Positions 1-11,286 of a stretch of DNA of 60,000 nucleotides are shown here, piece after piece. Both the position numbers and the translations under genes were made by a program. Positions within the stretch are counted from its first letter, which is position 1. Each line of letters begins with the position of its first letter. Origin of the DNA: Adiantum capillus-veneris (lineage: Eukaryota > Streptophyta > Polypodiopsida > Polypodiales > Pteridaceae); contig CM043958.1 of NCBI GenBank assembly GCA_014529385.2, positions 75,327,169 through 75,387,168 on the forward strand, given 5' to 3'. Below the pieces are notes generated by a model. That model had not been told where the DNA came from. It did no database searches and saw only the letters and a list, made by a program, of their open reading frames with translations.

Positions 1-94
1 AATGCATGCTTAGCCCCCCAAGGCCGAACACGCCCAGTAGACAGGTACCCAGGACACACAAGCCGGCACTTCAACACAGGACAACGATTAGCCA

Positions 95-320
95 GCTGAC
101 GGTTGGCACTCCTTTCCGTTGTGCGGCAAGGATCACACAAAGTGGACCTTGCACACAGTCCTTGTCAAGGTCCAGGCGGTAAGAGTTCTCACACCATAGA
201 GGGGACCCGAGGGTGACAAATTTGGTACAGACACTTTGGCCTCTAGCCAAGTTCACTGTGACGCCACTGGATGCAGCAGGATGTAGTGTCACGTGCACAT
301 CTAACCCTATGTGTACGTGG
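95..320. repeat. Dispersed repeat family C, copy 1
   Basis: This stretch resembles 28375-28565 base for base over about 190 bp, for instance the shared GCAGGATGTAG and CCAAGTT blocks. The similarity resumes at 1560-1660, which matches 28605-28710 (shared CTACGGACT and GAGGTCGCT). The roughly 1.2 kb between the two blocks here has no counterpart at 28.5 kb, so it is probably an insertion. I see no coding potential in either copy. Confidence 0.55.
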
Positions 321-1560
321 ACAAGCTACTTCATGACATGGATTCAGTTCAGTTCAGTTCAGTTAGCCTAGGAAGTGATCTAGCACTTTTGTGAGTCTGT
401 TCGCAGATCGTGCATGTCCAGACACTTAGATAAGATGCATATCCTCTAGTTGCACACAGCATGATCATCAAATTTCAGTTAGAACCCATCAAGAGCATTT
501 TTACAGTGCATAGACCTATTCTCCCTATTTTTGACATTTTTCACTTATTTTAACTGACTTTTGTTAGGAACTGGGTAGGGCAAATTAGCAGAGCAAGTAT
601 ATAAGAAAACCTAGCATTAGCACTTTTGGGCAGAAGAGGCAGCAGGAACTTCGGTTCAATATGCAACTTCTCAGCAGGAACCCCCTCAGCAGACCTAGCG
701 TTTTTGCACGAGCTGCAAAGCCTAGCTTTTTTGCACCAAGACCAAGATTAGCATAGCATTTTTGCATTGCAGCAGCCTGGCGACAACAAGACCACAGAGC
801 AGCCCTAGCGTTAGCAGATTTCCACAAGCAGGACAGTTTTCAGCCCTAGCATTTTTGGTTTGAAGATAAGCCTCGGCGTTTTGCAGTTCCATCACGACGG
901 AACCTCAATAAGCACCAGCGTTCTCAGTTTTCAGCATTTAGACACAGCAGAACAAGTCCAGAACCTCGCACATCTCACCATCCCGCAATAGATCCTCGCA
1001 GCACGGTCAGATCCAGCGTAGTTTGCAGTTTCAGCCCGGAAACGCAGATTTCAGCATCTGCATTTTCAGCGCGTCGTCGTCGCATCGTCATCAGCTAGAG
1101 TCAAAATTCAGCAGATAAAGATTTGCAGATTTCAACCATTAGCGTTTTCAGATCTCAGCCTGTCTCGTCGTCGTCGACATCGTCGGCAAGTCCAAGCATT
1201 GTAGAGATTTGTGCATTCAATAGTAGACCGCTCTCGCCATAGAACGTGGAGCCTTCGGAGGAGGGTTTGACAACATTCTGGTGTCGTATTCTTCTCTCTC
1301 TATCTCTAAGTCTCAGCACCTTCATTCACAGTGTTTGCCACTTTGTTTGTGATCACTTGCACTCTCTCACTAAAGGAACGGAAGGCTCTCCCTTTTATAA
1401 GTAAAAGGGACCTTGAGCACAGTTCGGAGCACTCATCTTGAGCAAAGTTCAACATTCACTTCTGCTGCACCTTACATGTAGACACCTTGTGGTTCACTTG
1501 TTTACTGACACTTGGAGCCCCCTTGCTATGTATTTGTACATGAGGATTCTTGGACAGAGG
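321..1560. other. Non-coding stretch with reiterated CCTAGC-TTTTTGCA motif
   Basis: No open frame of interest. 343-364 is a short (TTCAG)n tract. From about 605 to 1160 a degenerate motif, CCTAGCRTTTTTGCA or a shortened form, recurs about nine times at irregular spacing (near 610, 697, 721, 753, 803, 844, 872, 918 and 1140). At 1390-1409 lies a perfect 8-bp inverted repeat around TAAG that contains TTTATAAG, followed by sequence like an LTR U5 region. A retroelement LTR or leader is possible but unproven. Confidence 0.4.
1390..1409. other. Inverted repeat holding a TATA-like core
   Basis: CCCTTTTA-TAAG-TAAAAGGG is a perfect 8-bp stem with a 4-nt loop. It could be a hairpin or, read as TTTATAAG, a TATA-like element of the surrounding repeat. 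No transcript start can be fixed from sequence alone. Confidence 0.3.
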
Positions 1561-1671
1561 ATGTGGTCCTACGGACTGCACGCTCTGCTTGGGCTTGAGT
1601 GAGACAATCACTTCACATGCGCTTGTCTAGAGGTCGCTCGGATGCTGATTATTCCCCATCCAAACCGGCCT

Positions 1672-3742
1672 ATAAGAGAGAGCAACCTTGACAAGAGCTG
1701 ACCACCATTGAGGAGCGTCGCCATGAGTTTGCCTTGCATCAACAGGCATCTCAGTGGACCAAGGTGGGCGACAGAGTTACTGATGAGTTGTTTGAGACAG
1801 TGGGGCCTCGCCATGCACGTACCAAAGTTAGCCAGTTGAGGAGACCTGATGGGTCAGTTGCTCCAAAGCCTGAGGATATGCGTGCGGTTTCTACTGACTT
1901 CTACCGTGACTTTCTTCAATTGAGCCTCAGACAGAGTGTTAGAGACCAGGTTTGGGCACAAATTCCTTGCCTAGTTATTGAGGAGATGTGTCAGAGACTA
2001 GAGTTGCCTCTCCAGCTAGAGGAGCTACATGAGGCCTTCAAAGCACTTCCTCGAGGCAGTTGCCCAAGGGAGGATGGTTTGACACCCATTTTTTTATTGG
2101 AGTATTGGGAGCTGCTTGGTTCGGATTTATGTAGCACCTATCAACACATCTTGCACACTCGAGAGATGCCTGGCAGCTTGAATGAGGGGGCTGATTTACC
2201 TTATTCCCAAGGAGGGAGGCTCCTTGGATGAGATTTGGCAATGGCGATCCATCACTATTCTCAACTCGGCCTACAAAATCTTAGCGAAGGCTCTGAGTTT
2301 GAGAAATCAACCACTACTTGAGAGCATTATACATGAGACTTAGACAGGTTTTGTCAAGGAGCGCAATATCCTTGACAACATCTTTACCTTCTGGGAGGCG
2401 TCAGACCTCGCATGTCTCCGAGGAGAGGATCTTGTGATACTCCTCGACTTTGAGAAGGCTTACGATAGAGTTGACTGGGATTTCTTGGAGGCAGGATGGG
2501 CTTCTCAGATGCTGATCAGAGAAGTGTCAGTTCTCTACAAATGTGCGCACAATCAGGTGCTCTTGGCAGGGGGAAGAGGGGAACGCTTCATGCTCACGCA
2601 TTTGGTTAGATAGGGTTGCCCTCTTGCCCCCTTCCTCTTTCTCTTCTATGTTGAGGCGATGAGCAGATTTTTGACTCCACAGGAGGTTGGTTTGCACCGA
2701 TTAGAGCTCCCTATTTAGGGGAGATGAGTTGCTTGACGCTGAGTTTGTTGAAGACTCAGGCACGTACCGGAGGGCCCATGAGGCCAATTTGCAAAGGTGT
2801 GAGCACGCTCTTGAGGTGTCTTGTTGTGCATGAGGGGCACTGATCAACTGGAGAAAGACTGTGGCTTTCTGAGTTGGCAATGCTCCTAAGCTTGATTGGT
2901 CACCAGGCGAGGGCTTCAAGTGGATCCCCTTAGGGACTTCGGTATGATATCTGGGCTGTCAAGTAGGCCTCAATTTTGTCTCCAAAGCAGCAGACTACCC
3001 CCCTCCTCCTATACATTAGGCGAAAGCTGTTACATTGGAGCTTTGCACGACTCTCTTTGGCTGGTAGAGTGGTGATGGCCAACTAGGTGCTTTTGGCTAC
3101 TATGCGGTACATCACATCTTGTTGGATCTTTTCAAGTTTCTTGTATCAGCCAGCTAGAGAGGCTGATCAGGAATTTTTTGTGGTCAGGGCGCGACACCCA
3201 GTCAGCCAAGGCCAAGGTGTCCTGGCAGGTCATCACCTCACCATGTTCCTAGGGAGGGCTAGGGATCATCGACCCAACACGGCAGATTAGAGCCCTCCTT
3301 GGGAAGCTGGTGGTCAGAGGTCTTCTAGGTGAGGAGCCCTCGGAGGAGTTGTTGCTACATCGGATCCATGCTCGCGGATCCATGCTCGAGTCCCCTCATA
3401 CGGATGGCGCTTGGAGTCCGTCCATCAAATGGATTTTTACAAAGATGCATCGGGTCAGCTTGAGCAAGAGTTGGGAGGACCGCTTTTCTGCGAATCTGCT
3501 TAGGTGTTGGAAGTAGCCGAGGAGGGCCCGGAGAAGCACCAGCCCACTTGCATAGAGGAGCGATTGAGAGCCTCTTGTTTGGAACCCCATCTTTAGCACA
3601 TAGAGAGGCCACTTGGTTGGCAACATGCCTCATGTTTCTTGGGGTCCCATGGCAGAGGGTCCAGCCTGCACGTTCGGTGACCGGCTACAGTTTTCAGACC
3701 TTCCCGAGGAAGTTCAGAGCATCCAATTACGAGGCATGCGGG

Positions 3743-3802
<60 letters not shown>

Positions 3803-4380
3803 ACAGAGCATGTGTCAGGATATTACACATGCTATACTAGTTGAGTGGCACACCCCTCTTGAGGCAGCAACTCCTAGATAGATGGGGGCCTTCACGCCCT
3901 TGGAGGTTCTCATTGCAGTTAGGGCTTGCTCGGAGACAGTGCCCCACATGTTTTTCGAGATTCAGGGGGAGGGGCGGGCTCACAGTATCAGTAGAGACAT
4001 CACAGGTTGCAGAGTGTTGTTTTCAAAGGATTAGAGTTGTGGGCATCTGTGGGGGGACCTTTGTCATCCATCCTGACCCAACAGACCTTGAATCAGGACA
4101 CTGGCAGCTTTGGGCTTGGGAGAGCCACCCTTTGGTACGAGTACAGTGGGACCCACGTGAGTGGTTCTGGCAGGATCCCTTCGCTTCAGCCGACCACCCA
4201 GGAGTTCCTTTCTTCCAGTACACAGCACATATGGGGTGACACATTCTGACAGCACAGAGAGAGGCTCCCCTAGCTGCAACACTTCACTGGCAGGAGGAGG
4301 GCCTCACAGCTGAGTTCTTGACGGGTTTTTGGGAGCGGCTGTGTGACAGCAGGCAGCCGAGGAGAGTTACGATGTTTCGG
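1672..4380 (+). pseudogene. L1-type LINE (LINE-B) ORF2, 5'-truncated and decayed
   Basis: This is the reverse transcriptase and C-terminal half of an L1-like non-LTR retrotransposon. The 1734-2231 frame holds the RT N-terminus (CPREDGLTPIFLLEYWELLG). After a frameshift near 2225 the RT continues (FEKAYDRVDWDFLEAGW near 2450; GCPLAPFLFLFYVEAMSRF near 2614), and the catalytic region reads FVEDS instead of an F/Y-A-D-D core near 2747. The INWRKT and YLG-like thumb motifs follow. The C-terminal region with PLVWNP lies near 3570. In-frame stops include TAG at 2341-2343 and 2611-2613, where the copy at 44.8 kb or the family expects CAG. A 58-nt poly(G) interrupts it at 3744-3801. The endonuclease domain is missing, consistent with 5' truncation. 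It cannot encode a functional protein. Confidence 0.85.
3744..3801 (+). repeat. Poly(G) tract, 58 nt
   Basis: An uninterrupted run of G lies inside the decayed LINE-B coding region. It produces spurious poly-Gly and poly-Pro frames on both strands. The length is uncertain because such tracts are hard to sequence and assemble. Confidence 0.9.
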
Positions 4381-4383
4381 TGG

Positions 4384-4960
4384 TTGGCTGTAACTAGCTT
4401 GACACCGACAAGACAAAAAATCCTCAACAACATGCACAAACATTACAAAACCTTTAACAGTTGAACTTCAAAACTCAAAGTAGTCGAGAGTTCCGTTTCC
4501 AGATACATTGACCCCAATGTCTCACGCCCCTTTCAATACTTCTTTTTATATTGATGAATATAGAGTGCAACTGTCGGCGGGGAGTCACTCTGCATCTGTG
4601 TAACAATACAATAATCTCACCAAAGTGACCCCCTAGGCCTTCTTTCAAAAGCCCCTAAAATCAAGACGCTCCATGAAAAGCACAAGGCAGAAAATAGTGT
4701 CTCAAAAGCTTCGCCAAAACCTGGTCCAAAAGTTCGTAGTGAGTCTGCCACATGGCAACTCGCAAAACACGGTGCAAATCACAAAAATGCCAAGTCGTCA
4801 TCATAGTTTGTACTCTCCCTTTTTGACTTGTCCAGCCATGTGCCACGTCATCACTTTTGTGACATGAATAACAAATGCCGTCCTCAATATATATGGGGAC
4901 TTGGGTAGCATAGATAAACTGGAAAGAAACTTTTTTGAAAGGCAAGAGCATGAGGTTATT
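4384..4960. repeat. Dispersed repeat family R1, copy 1, with AT-rich flank
   Basis: 4384-4640 matches 6140-6400 in order: shared ACTTCAAAACTC and AAGTAGTC blocks, then CTTCTTTTT and GAGTCACTCTGC-like blocks. A partial third copy ends at 5880-5950. It begins directly after the LINE-B C-terminus and could be that element's 3' UTR. The part after 4660 is loosely similar to 6480-6660 (shared CCATCACTTTTGTG-type blocks). No gene seen. Confidence 0.5.
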
Positions 4961-5478
4961 CTTGTAGATGGTGCTTAAAAGCTACTAGCTTTTCGATACA
5001 GGATGCACTCCAAATATTTCTACAGATGGTAATAGCAGGTATGATAATAGATATGGTAACACAACCAAACAGTTTTTAAGTTTGTAGTGACTTGGATGCC
5101 GATTTTCAAGGAAAATTGGTCCACATTTCAATAATTTACAGTGGTATGTCACATGAGGCTGTTGACTTTGGTTTAATTTTTTAGAATCTTGTGACTATGT
5201 GATGTTACTTTTTCATCACTTTTAAGGGGTGTCCATTGGCTAATACTTTTGTCTTACCCTCTTGTAAGCATAGTCACCACCAAAACTGGAAACGGAAAAA
5301 CTAGAGTTTCGGAGTTTCGATCGAGGTCGACACGATCAAGAAATGACGGTTCTTTTAAATAAAAAATTAGCTTAGTGTACAAACTATTATAAGACTTAAA
5401 CATACACAAAGCCAGCGGAAATGCCCTCAAGCCGTGTAAAAACGCCACAAGAGTCACTCTCAAGTACCCGTCAAACCT

Positions 5479-5482
<4 letters not shown>
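4961..5482. other. No gene seen
   Basis: AT-rich sequence with only short open frames. I recognise no coding homology, splice signals or known repeat here. Confidence 0.5.

Positions 5483-5550
<68 letters not shown>
5483..5550. repeat. (GA)n microsatellite, 68 nt
   Basis: A perfect GA dinucleotide tract. The long Leu-Ser frame that crosses it on the minus strand (5254-5664) is a by-product of the repeat. Confidence 0.95.
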
Positions 5551-5553
<3 letters not shown>

Positions 5554-5734
5554 AATGGAGAGAGGGTACATAGTGCAGAGTCCGCCTACAGAGAAATGCA
5601 AGTGCATAAAAATGATATTCAAGCTAAAAGATGAAATGGATTGGTTGTACAAAATTGCCTCCATCTACTTTGACAGCCTTGTTTGCCGTTGCATGTGTGC
5701 AATGGTGTGTGACTGTGTGTGTGCGCGTGCGCGC

Positions 5735-6235
5735 CTATTCATGTTTGTGCCTATTCATTCCTGCATGTTGTTTGCTGTTTATTCTTTGTTTGGTGGAGGT
5801 TGCTACAGGCCTTAAAATTGTGTAGAGTGCTGCAGTGATGGTCATTTTGCTGTGGAAGCTTCTCTTGCTTTGTTACTGTTGTTTGAAACCGGCTTGGCAC
5901 TGACAAGACGGGAAATCCTCAGCAACACACAAACTAAACAAAAACTTCAATACTTGCGGTAGGGTGTGTGTGTGTGTGTGTGTGGGTATCTTGTATGTTT
6001 GTTTGTGCCTATTCTTGCATGTTGTTTGTTGTTTACTTTTTGTTTGATGGAGGTTGCTACATGCATAAAAATTGTGTGGAGTGCTGGTGTGGTAGAGGGT
6101 CTTTTTGATTTGGAAGCTTGCCTTGCTTTGTTGCTATTGTTTGAAACTGGCTTGGCACTAGCTAGCCGGTAAATTTTCAACACCACATGAACAAAACAGA
6201 AACTTCAATACTTGTACTTCAAAACTCCAAGTAGT
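5735..6235. repeat. Tandem duplication, about 255-bp unit, family R1
   Basis: Two direct units start near 5738 and 5998. They share TTTGTGCCTATTC, GCATGTTGTTTG, GGTGGAGGTTGCTACA-like, TTGTGT(A/G)GAGTGCTG, GGCTTGGCAC and ACTTCAATACTTG in the same order. A (GT)n tract at 5963-5984 separates them. They are clearly diverged, so the duplication is old. Unit 2 runs into the longer R1 copy that ends near 6400. Confidence 0.7.
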
Positions 6236-6666
6236 CAAGACACGAAGCGGCAGAGTTCCACTTCCAGATGCACTGGCCACTGAGTCTGGTGTCCCCTTCG
6301 GTACTTCTTTTTGTATTGATAATCACACAACACAACTACCGGAAGAGCCACTCTGCGTGTGTAACCATACCCTGATTTGTCAAAGTGCTTCTCTAGGCAC
6401 ACTAAAATAGGCACCAGTACATAAGCATGGATCCCCAAAAACAGGGCGCCCCCAAAAGTTGAGCACGACTAAAAACAGAAACCCCAAGAGCATTATAAGC
6501 AGCCCAGTTCTGCCGTACAAAACTACCACGTCATCAACAGATTTTCTGCCGCAAATCACGGAAAATTTGCCATGTTAACTCCGTTATCAAATTTTGCGAT
6601 CCCTTCTTTGACCATTCTTGCCAGAGTACCATGCCATCACTTTTGTGCGAAAACACACCACACCCC

Positions 6667-6667
<1 letters not shown>
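6236..6667. repeat. Family R1 copy 2 and flank
   Basis: 6236-6400 pairs with 4490-4640, and 6480-6660 is loosely similar to 4690-4870. No open frame of interest. The stretch ends at a poly(C) run. Confidence 0.5.

Positions 6668-6704
<37 letters not shown>
6668..6704 (+). repeat. Poly(C) tract, 37 nt
   Basis: An uninterrupted C run after ACCACACCCCA. It resembles the other C/G homopolymers in this window. Confidence 0.9.
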
Positions 6705-7370
6705 TTTAAAAAGAAAAAAAAGAGTAGTCACGCTTGATTACGCCTGCAAAACAAACTGCAGATAGAGAATAGCTCTGTAGACACTGACCCTTCAAACCAT
6801 GCACTAACACAAAGACACAACTCACTAAACAATCATAATCACATTCACGCCACTATTCCCGTCGAGATCTTAGACATGAACTCTGATCATTATGAATTAT
6901 TAGGCATCACGTCCAAACTGCACTAATCATTTACAGATGTCTTGATGCATTAACTCTCGCCACTCCGGATTCACATCAACAAGATAAAATGTTGCAGTCA
7001 TTTCATCATTTACACATACTCAAACAAAAACAACAATTAAAAGAGTATATGTTTCATTCAATTCTTTTGGAATTTCAACCACAAGCCCCTCAAGGGATAT
7101 GTGCCTCTCCATGTGAGAGGAATTGGAGCACCTTCTGTCACAAACTGCTGACGTGTCAAGCCACTGAAGAACGGAGCCAACCTACAGATCCCGGCCGAGG
7201 GGCCTAACCCTAATAAGAAGCAGCAGAAGAAGTTTTACCAACTTGCAAAGTCTTACCGAGTGGCCTATTTTTCAAGAAGGGTTCCCACCAACTTATGAGA
7301 CCCCATTTGATGGGGCCCCAGTGACACAAAGACAATAAATAAAGCTGGACCCACACACATAGGGTAAAAA
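6705..7370. other. No gene seen
   Basis: AT-rich, with short frames only. GCTGACGTGTCAAGCC near 7149 is a diverged relative of the TGACGTGG repeats that follow. Confidence 0.5.
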
Positions 7371-7374
7371 TTGA

Positions 7375-7500
7375 TGACGTGGCAACTATACGGACAACTC
7401 AGAATTCACGCTGGCTACTGACGTGGTAAAATGTACGGATTTCCGCAATTTGCGTTGCAGCATGCTGACGTGGCAGATGTACGAATTTCCGTGATTTACA
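7375..7500. repeat. Three TGACGTGG sites in a 45-bp periodic repeat
   Basis: TGACGTGG occurs at 7375-7382, 7419-7426 and 7466-7473, spaced 44 and 47 bp apart. The intervening sequence is also similar (ATGTACGGATTTCCG against ATGTACGAATTTCCG), so this is a short tandem repeat. TGACGT and ACGTGG are known cores for plant bZIP factors. Any promoter role is inference. Confidence 0.5.
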
Positions 7501-7689
7501 TTGGGCAGCCTTTCAATGCCAGCTTTTGAGGCCAGATGCTTTTCATGTAACTGCTTTTCATAGGCCAAGGGCCTTTCAATATGTGCAAAGGGCTCAGTCT
7601 CTGGCTTACTTCCGGGTGAAGGTGCAAAGCACGAGTATCGGCATTGTACAGAGTTCAAGCAATATAAAGAAATATCGAAAGGGGTGCCA

Positions 7690-7815
7690 AGGTTTTGGGC
7701 CAGTGCTCTCTCTCGTCTTGTGTGTCATGCATCTCTCTCAGTTCAATTGTTATTTGAAGTGCTTAAAGCTGTTCAGTCTGTTCTTTTCCGTTGGCAAGTG
7801 TTGCCTGTCCCCCGT
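7690..7815 (+). repeat. Terminal-repeat-like family T, diverged copy
   Basis: TTCAATTGTTATTTGAAGTG followed by GTCTGTTCTTTTCCGTTGGCA and a C-rich run parallels 8620-8703, 16605-16695, 16785-16858 and 21560-21635. The conserved end, TTGGCACA then TGGTGCCC, looks like an LTR 3' end followed by a primer-binding-like TGG. That reading is tentative. Confidence 0.4.
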
Positions 7816-7917
7816 TAGACCTGCTTTCTCATTTATACCAAGAGAAGAAATAGGCTACTTCCATCTCAATCACAAAAGCTTGTGTACATACACACAAACT
7901 TGAGGTTCATATCCAAA

Positions 7918-8170
7918 ATGAAAGAGCGCGGCTATGAGAGAACGAAGATCATATTGGAAATGCTCAATAAGGAAAAGGATGAGGACCGCTCGCTTGCTTT
8001 GCAAGAGATTCAGGATGCCATTGCAGAGAGTACAGATGATGCGATAGAGCCTATTCCCATTGCTGGTGCCAATCATATTGGAATATCATGCTCAGTTGGT
8101 AGGTGATGAGGATGAGGATGATAGTGACGATGCCGCTTATGACGATGAGGATGTCAACTTTGGTGAGAGT
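7918..8170 (+). pseudogene. C-terminal fragment of an unrecognised protein with acidic tail
   Basis: The frame from 7918 encodes about 62 residues (KERGYERTKIILEMLNKEKD...), charged and probably helical, ending at 8104. A one-base shift near 8095 opens a second frame that continues with a strongly acidic tail (VGDEDEDDSDDAAYDDEDV) to a stop at 8168-8170. That smooth continuation suggests one original C-terminus broken by an indel. Family T copies sit on either side (7.7 and 8.6 kb), so it may belong to a transposon. I do not recognise the family. Confidence 0.4.
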
Positions 8171-8559
8171 TAGAGCTCACAGCTCCTGCTTCCAGCCTCC
8201 TCTACCCTCTACTCTCCACCATTGGACCTCTATTTATGGTGTTGACCTCCAGTATCTACTTATGTTTTGGATTCAGGAGCCTACACTCCTTCACGTTTTT
8301 GGCTTGCTTCTACGGTCCTTTTTGCTTGGAGACTACTTCATTACTTTGAGGCTCCATCTCTCCACTTTTTGTTCTTTGTCTACATGACTTTAGGCTGGTT
8401 TGGTGTTCTCGTATAAAGTTTTAAACATAGTGATGTAGTATGTAGGCTTTAAAGTACATATGTAGGCTAATTTTAGTGTGGTGTGGAATCCAACGTGTGG
8501 AACTTCCAGAGGATTTGATCCGTACTACCGTTCTTGTGTGCGTCCGACGTTGATGTGTG

Positions 8560-8694
8560 AAAAAACAATGGCTCTGGGAGTGGAACTCCGCCATTCCGTG
8601 TCTACCAAGTGAACTCTGTGTGTGTGTGTGTGTTCAGTTGTGTTTGAAGTGCTATAGTCTATTTTAGTTTTGTTCTTTTAGTTGGCACATGGTG
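8560..8694 (+). repeat. Terminal-repeat-like family T copy ending at TGGCACATGGTG
   Basis: The motif GGAACTCCGCCATTCCGTGT, then (GT)n, TTCAGTTGTGTTTGAAGTGC, TTTTGTTCTTTTAGTTGGCA and CATGGTG runs straight into poly(C). The same series occurs at 16.58-16.86 kb and, diverged, at 21.5 kb. If CA in GGCACA is an LTR end, the following TGGTGCCC would be the primer site. Confidence 0.45.
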
Positions 8695-9411
<717 letters not shown>

Positions 9412-9530
9412 TATATGATATCCCAAGAGAAGCCTAGCCTTATGTTGTAATTTCTATAGCGATCCTTTGCACACCTTGTCCATACTTTGTATGTCGAATA
9501 CATCTTAATATACTCCTTCCGCTTGTAATC
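9412..9530 (+). repeat. Left terminal direct repeat of the pararetrovirus, 119 bp
   Basis: It matches 15821-15939 at nearly every position (shared TATATGATATC(C/T)CAAGAGA, GCCTAGCCTTATGTTGTAAT and CATACTTTGTATGTCGAATA). It lies 18 bp upstream of the primer-binding site. The likely meaning is terminal redundancy of the pregenomic RNA or circular genome kept on integration. Confidence 0.85.
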
Positions 9531-9548
9531 CCTTTAGTGTGCGTATTT

Positions 9549-9560
9549 TGGTATCAGAGC
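9549..9560 (+). other. tRNA-Met primer-binding site (TGGTATCAGAGC)
   Basis: An exact match to the 12-nt complement of the plant initiator tRNA-Met 3' end, the minus-strand DNA primer site of caulimovirids and many LTR elements. It sits between the left repeat and the first viral frame. The 320 nt up to the first ATG would be the leader. Confidence 0.85.
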
Positions 9561-9883
9561 CTAGTTAATCTCTTGCTAATACCATTATTAAGTTCATTGA
9601 AGGTTATCTTTGATAACTACCAAGAAGGTTAGCAAAGTCTTTTTCTCTTTCAATAACGTCTGCTAGAGAATCAATTGTTGTTTCCGAAATCGTGTCGTGA
9701 GGCAAGGTCGCGTGGTCACGTGGTCCAACGATCGCCGCAGGCATTTGAGAGTATAGCCACAGGCAAGAAATCCTCGATTCCCGTAGTAAACTCCTACCGC
9801 TCGACTCAATTTCAGGTAAACTTTCAATGGTATTCTTGAACAGATCTTTGTCAAAAGTGACGAAGTCTTTTGTACACCTCTCT

Positions 9884-10981
9884 ATGGCAGTAGAAGAAGC
9901 CGAACTTTCTGCTCAATGGCATTTCCAAGAACTTAAACCCGACCAAGTATATAAACTTATTTAAGCTTAAAGACCCCACTGTCTATCTAGATAATAGGTC
10001 AGTTGCATCTATTCCTTCAGACAATCAAATGCATTTTATTAAGATTACTAAGATCCTCCAACATGACAAAGCAAAAGCCCTAAAAAAGAATTATCACTTT
10101 GTTCACCTTGGATGTGTACAAATAGGTGTAAATCCTCTTTTTAGAGCAGGCCTAGCTGTATCATGTTTAGTAATGATTTTTGACACAAGACACAAAAATT
10201 TGCAAGATCAATTCCTAGGAGGAATCGAAAGCAACCTTGCAGACGAACCTGCTATTTGCAAGTTCGCCCAAACTATAATGTGTCGCTTGACGACCCCTAT
10301 TTTGGCGAAGCCTTAACTCTTACAATAAAAATTGTTGGCTCTGATCTAAAGCATCTAACTCCCACTGTCGAAATAGCTTTCTCTGTTTTAGGGAGAGCAA
10401 TTAACTCCGAGTTACCAGCAATATATGAAGGAAAATTGACGGCAAGTGAGAAAAAAGATCATAAAGGGCAAAACATCATTATCCGCTCAAATGATCATTC
10501 TCAGATGCTTCGCTGTGATCAAATTGCATGGTCTGAAGTAAAACTACCAGAAAATTGGGCAGTAGATATACAACCTACACTACAAACAAAACTTATAAAT
10601 AGAGTTCTAAGTATAGATAGCATAAATTTCTATGATTATTTAATTAGTTCACAAAAACCCATTTCTTCTGCAATTGTACATAAAGCCCCTACAAAGTCTA
10701 GAGCCATGCGAATAAAGGATTGCCAACATTTCGAAACCTTTGAAAATAAAGATAAAACCTTTTGCAGGCATTGCTTAAGACTAATTGGAAGACTAAACTC
10801 TTCCTCATCTGCTTTTACTATCCAGTTTTGCATAATCGAAGAAAAAGATTTTATTGTCTGTGACACGAACAAAATCTTTATAGCTCCTCATGTAACTATA
10901 CTTGATCAAGCAAAACCTCGCCCGGAATTGCTACAAAGCAATTACCATACTGTCAAGTTGCATTTCCTTGAAAGCAATTGA
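9884..10981 (+). pseudogene. Pararetroviral movement protein, frameshifted
   Basis: A short frame opens at the ATG at 9884 and stops near 9974. The reading then continues in the frame of 10029-10316 and finally in the frame of 10256-10981, so two indels (near 9950 and 10260-10310) break the gene. The middle part carries HLGCVQIGV and LVMIFDTRHKNL, and the third part YNVSLDDPYFGEA, in the order seen in caulimovirid cell-to-cell movement proteins of the 30K type. The C-terminal third is lysine-rich and less conserved. A protein of this type would bind viral RNA or virions and act at plasmodesmata. This copy could not do so. Confidence 0.75.
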
Positions 10982-11247
10982 ATGACTTGCATAAGTTAGT
11001 TACTGAGTCTACTCATAAACTTGCTCATATGCAAATTCAATTACAACAAATGCTTGACACATCTCCCTCCTCTATACATACAGATTTAATTGTCCCCTCT
11101 TCTCTAGAGCTACTTTACTTCTCTTTCTATAAACCCTCATTGCATCATCGCTCTGGTCACTCTGGCAAAAATCTGTCCTTTAATGTCTTGAATGTTGACC
11201 AAGAACAGGATAATTCTTCAGACATTGAACCGGGGTGGGAAGACTGA
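10978..11247 (+). pseudogene. Small pararetroviral ORF, 89 codons
   Basis: It overlaps the stop of the movement frame by four bases (ATGA), a coupling typical of compact viral genomes. Residues 1-25 look helical (LHKLVTESTHKLAHMQIQL), which would fit the short coiled-coil protein found at this place in several caulimovirids. The same reading frame resumes after its TGA in the coat region, so it may instead be the polyprotein N-terminus with one in-frame stop. Confidence 0.45.
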
Positions 11248-11286
11248 AAAGCTGCGGAGCAGCTTTATTACCAGCCACGAAGTGGC

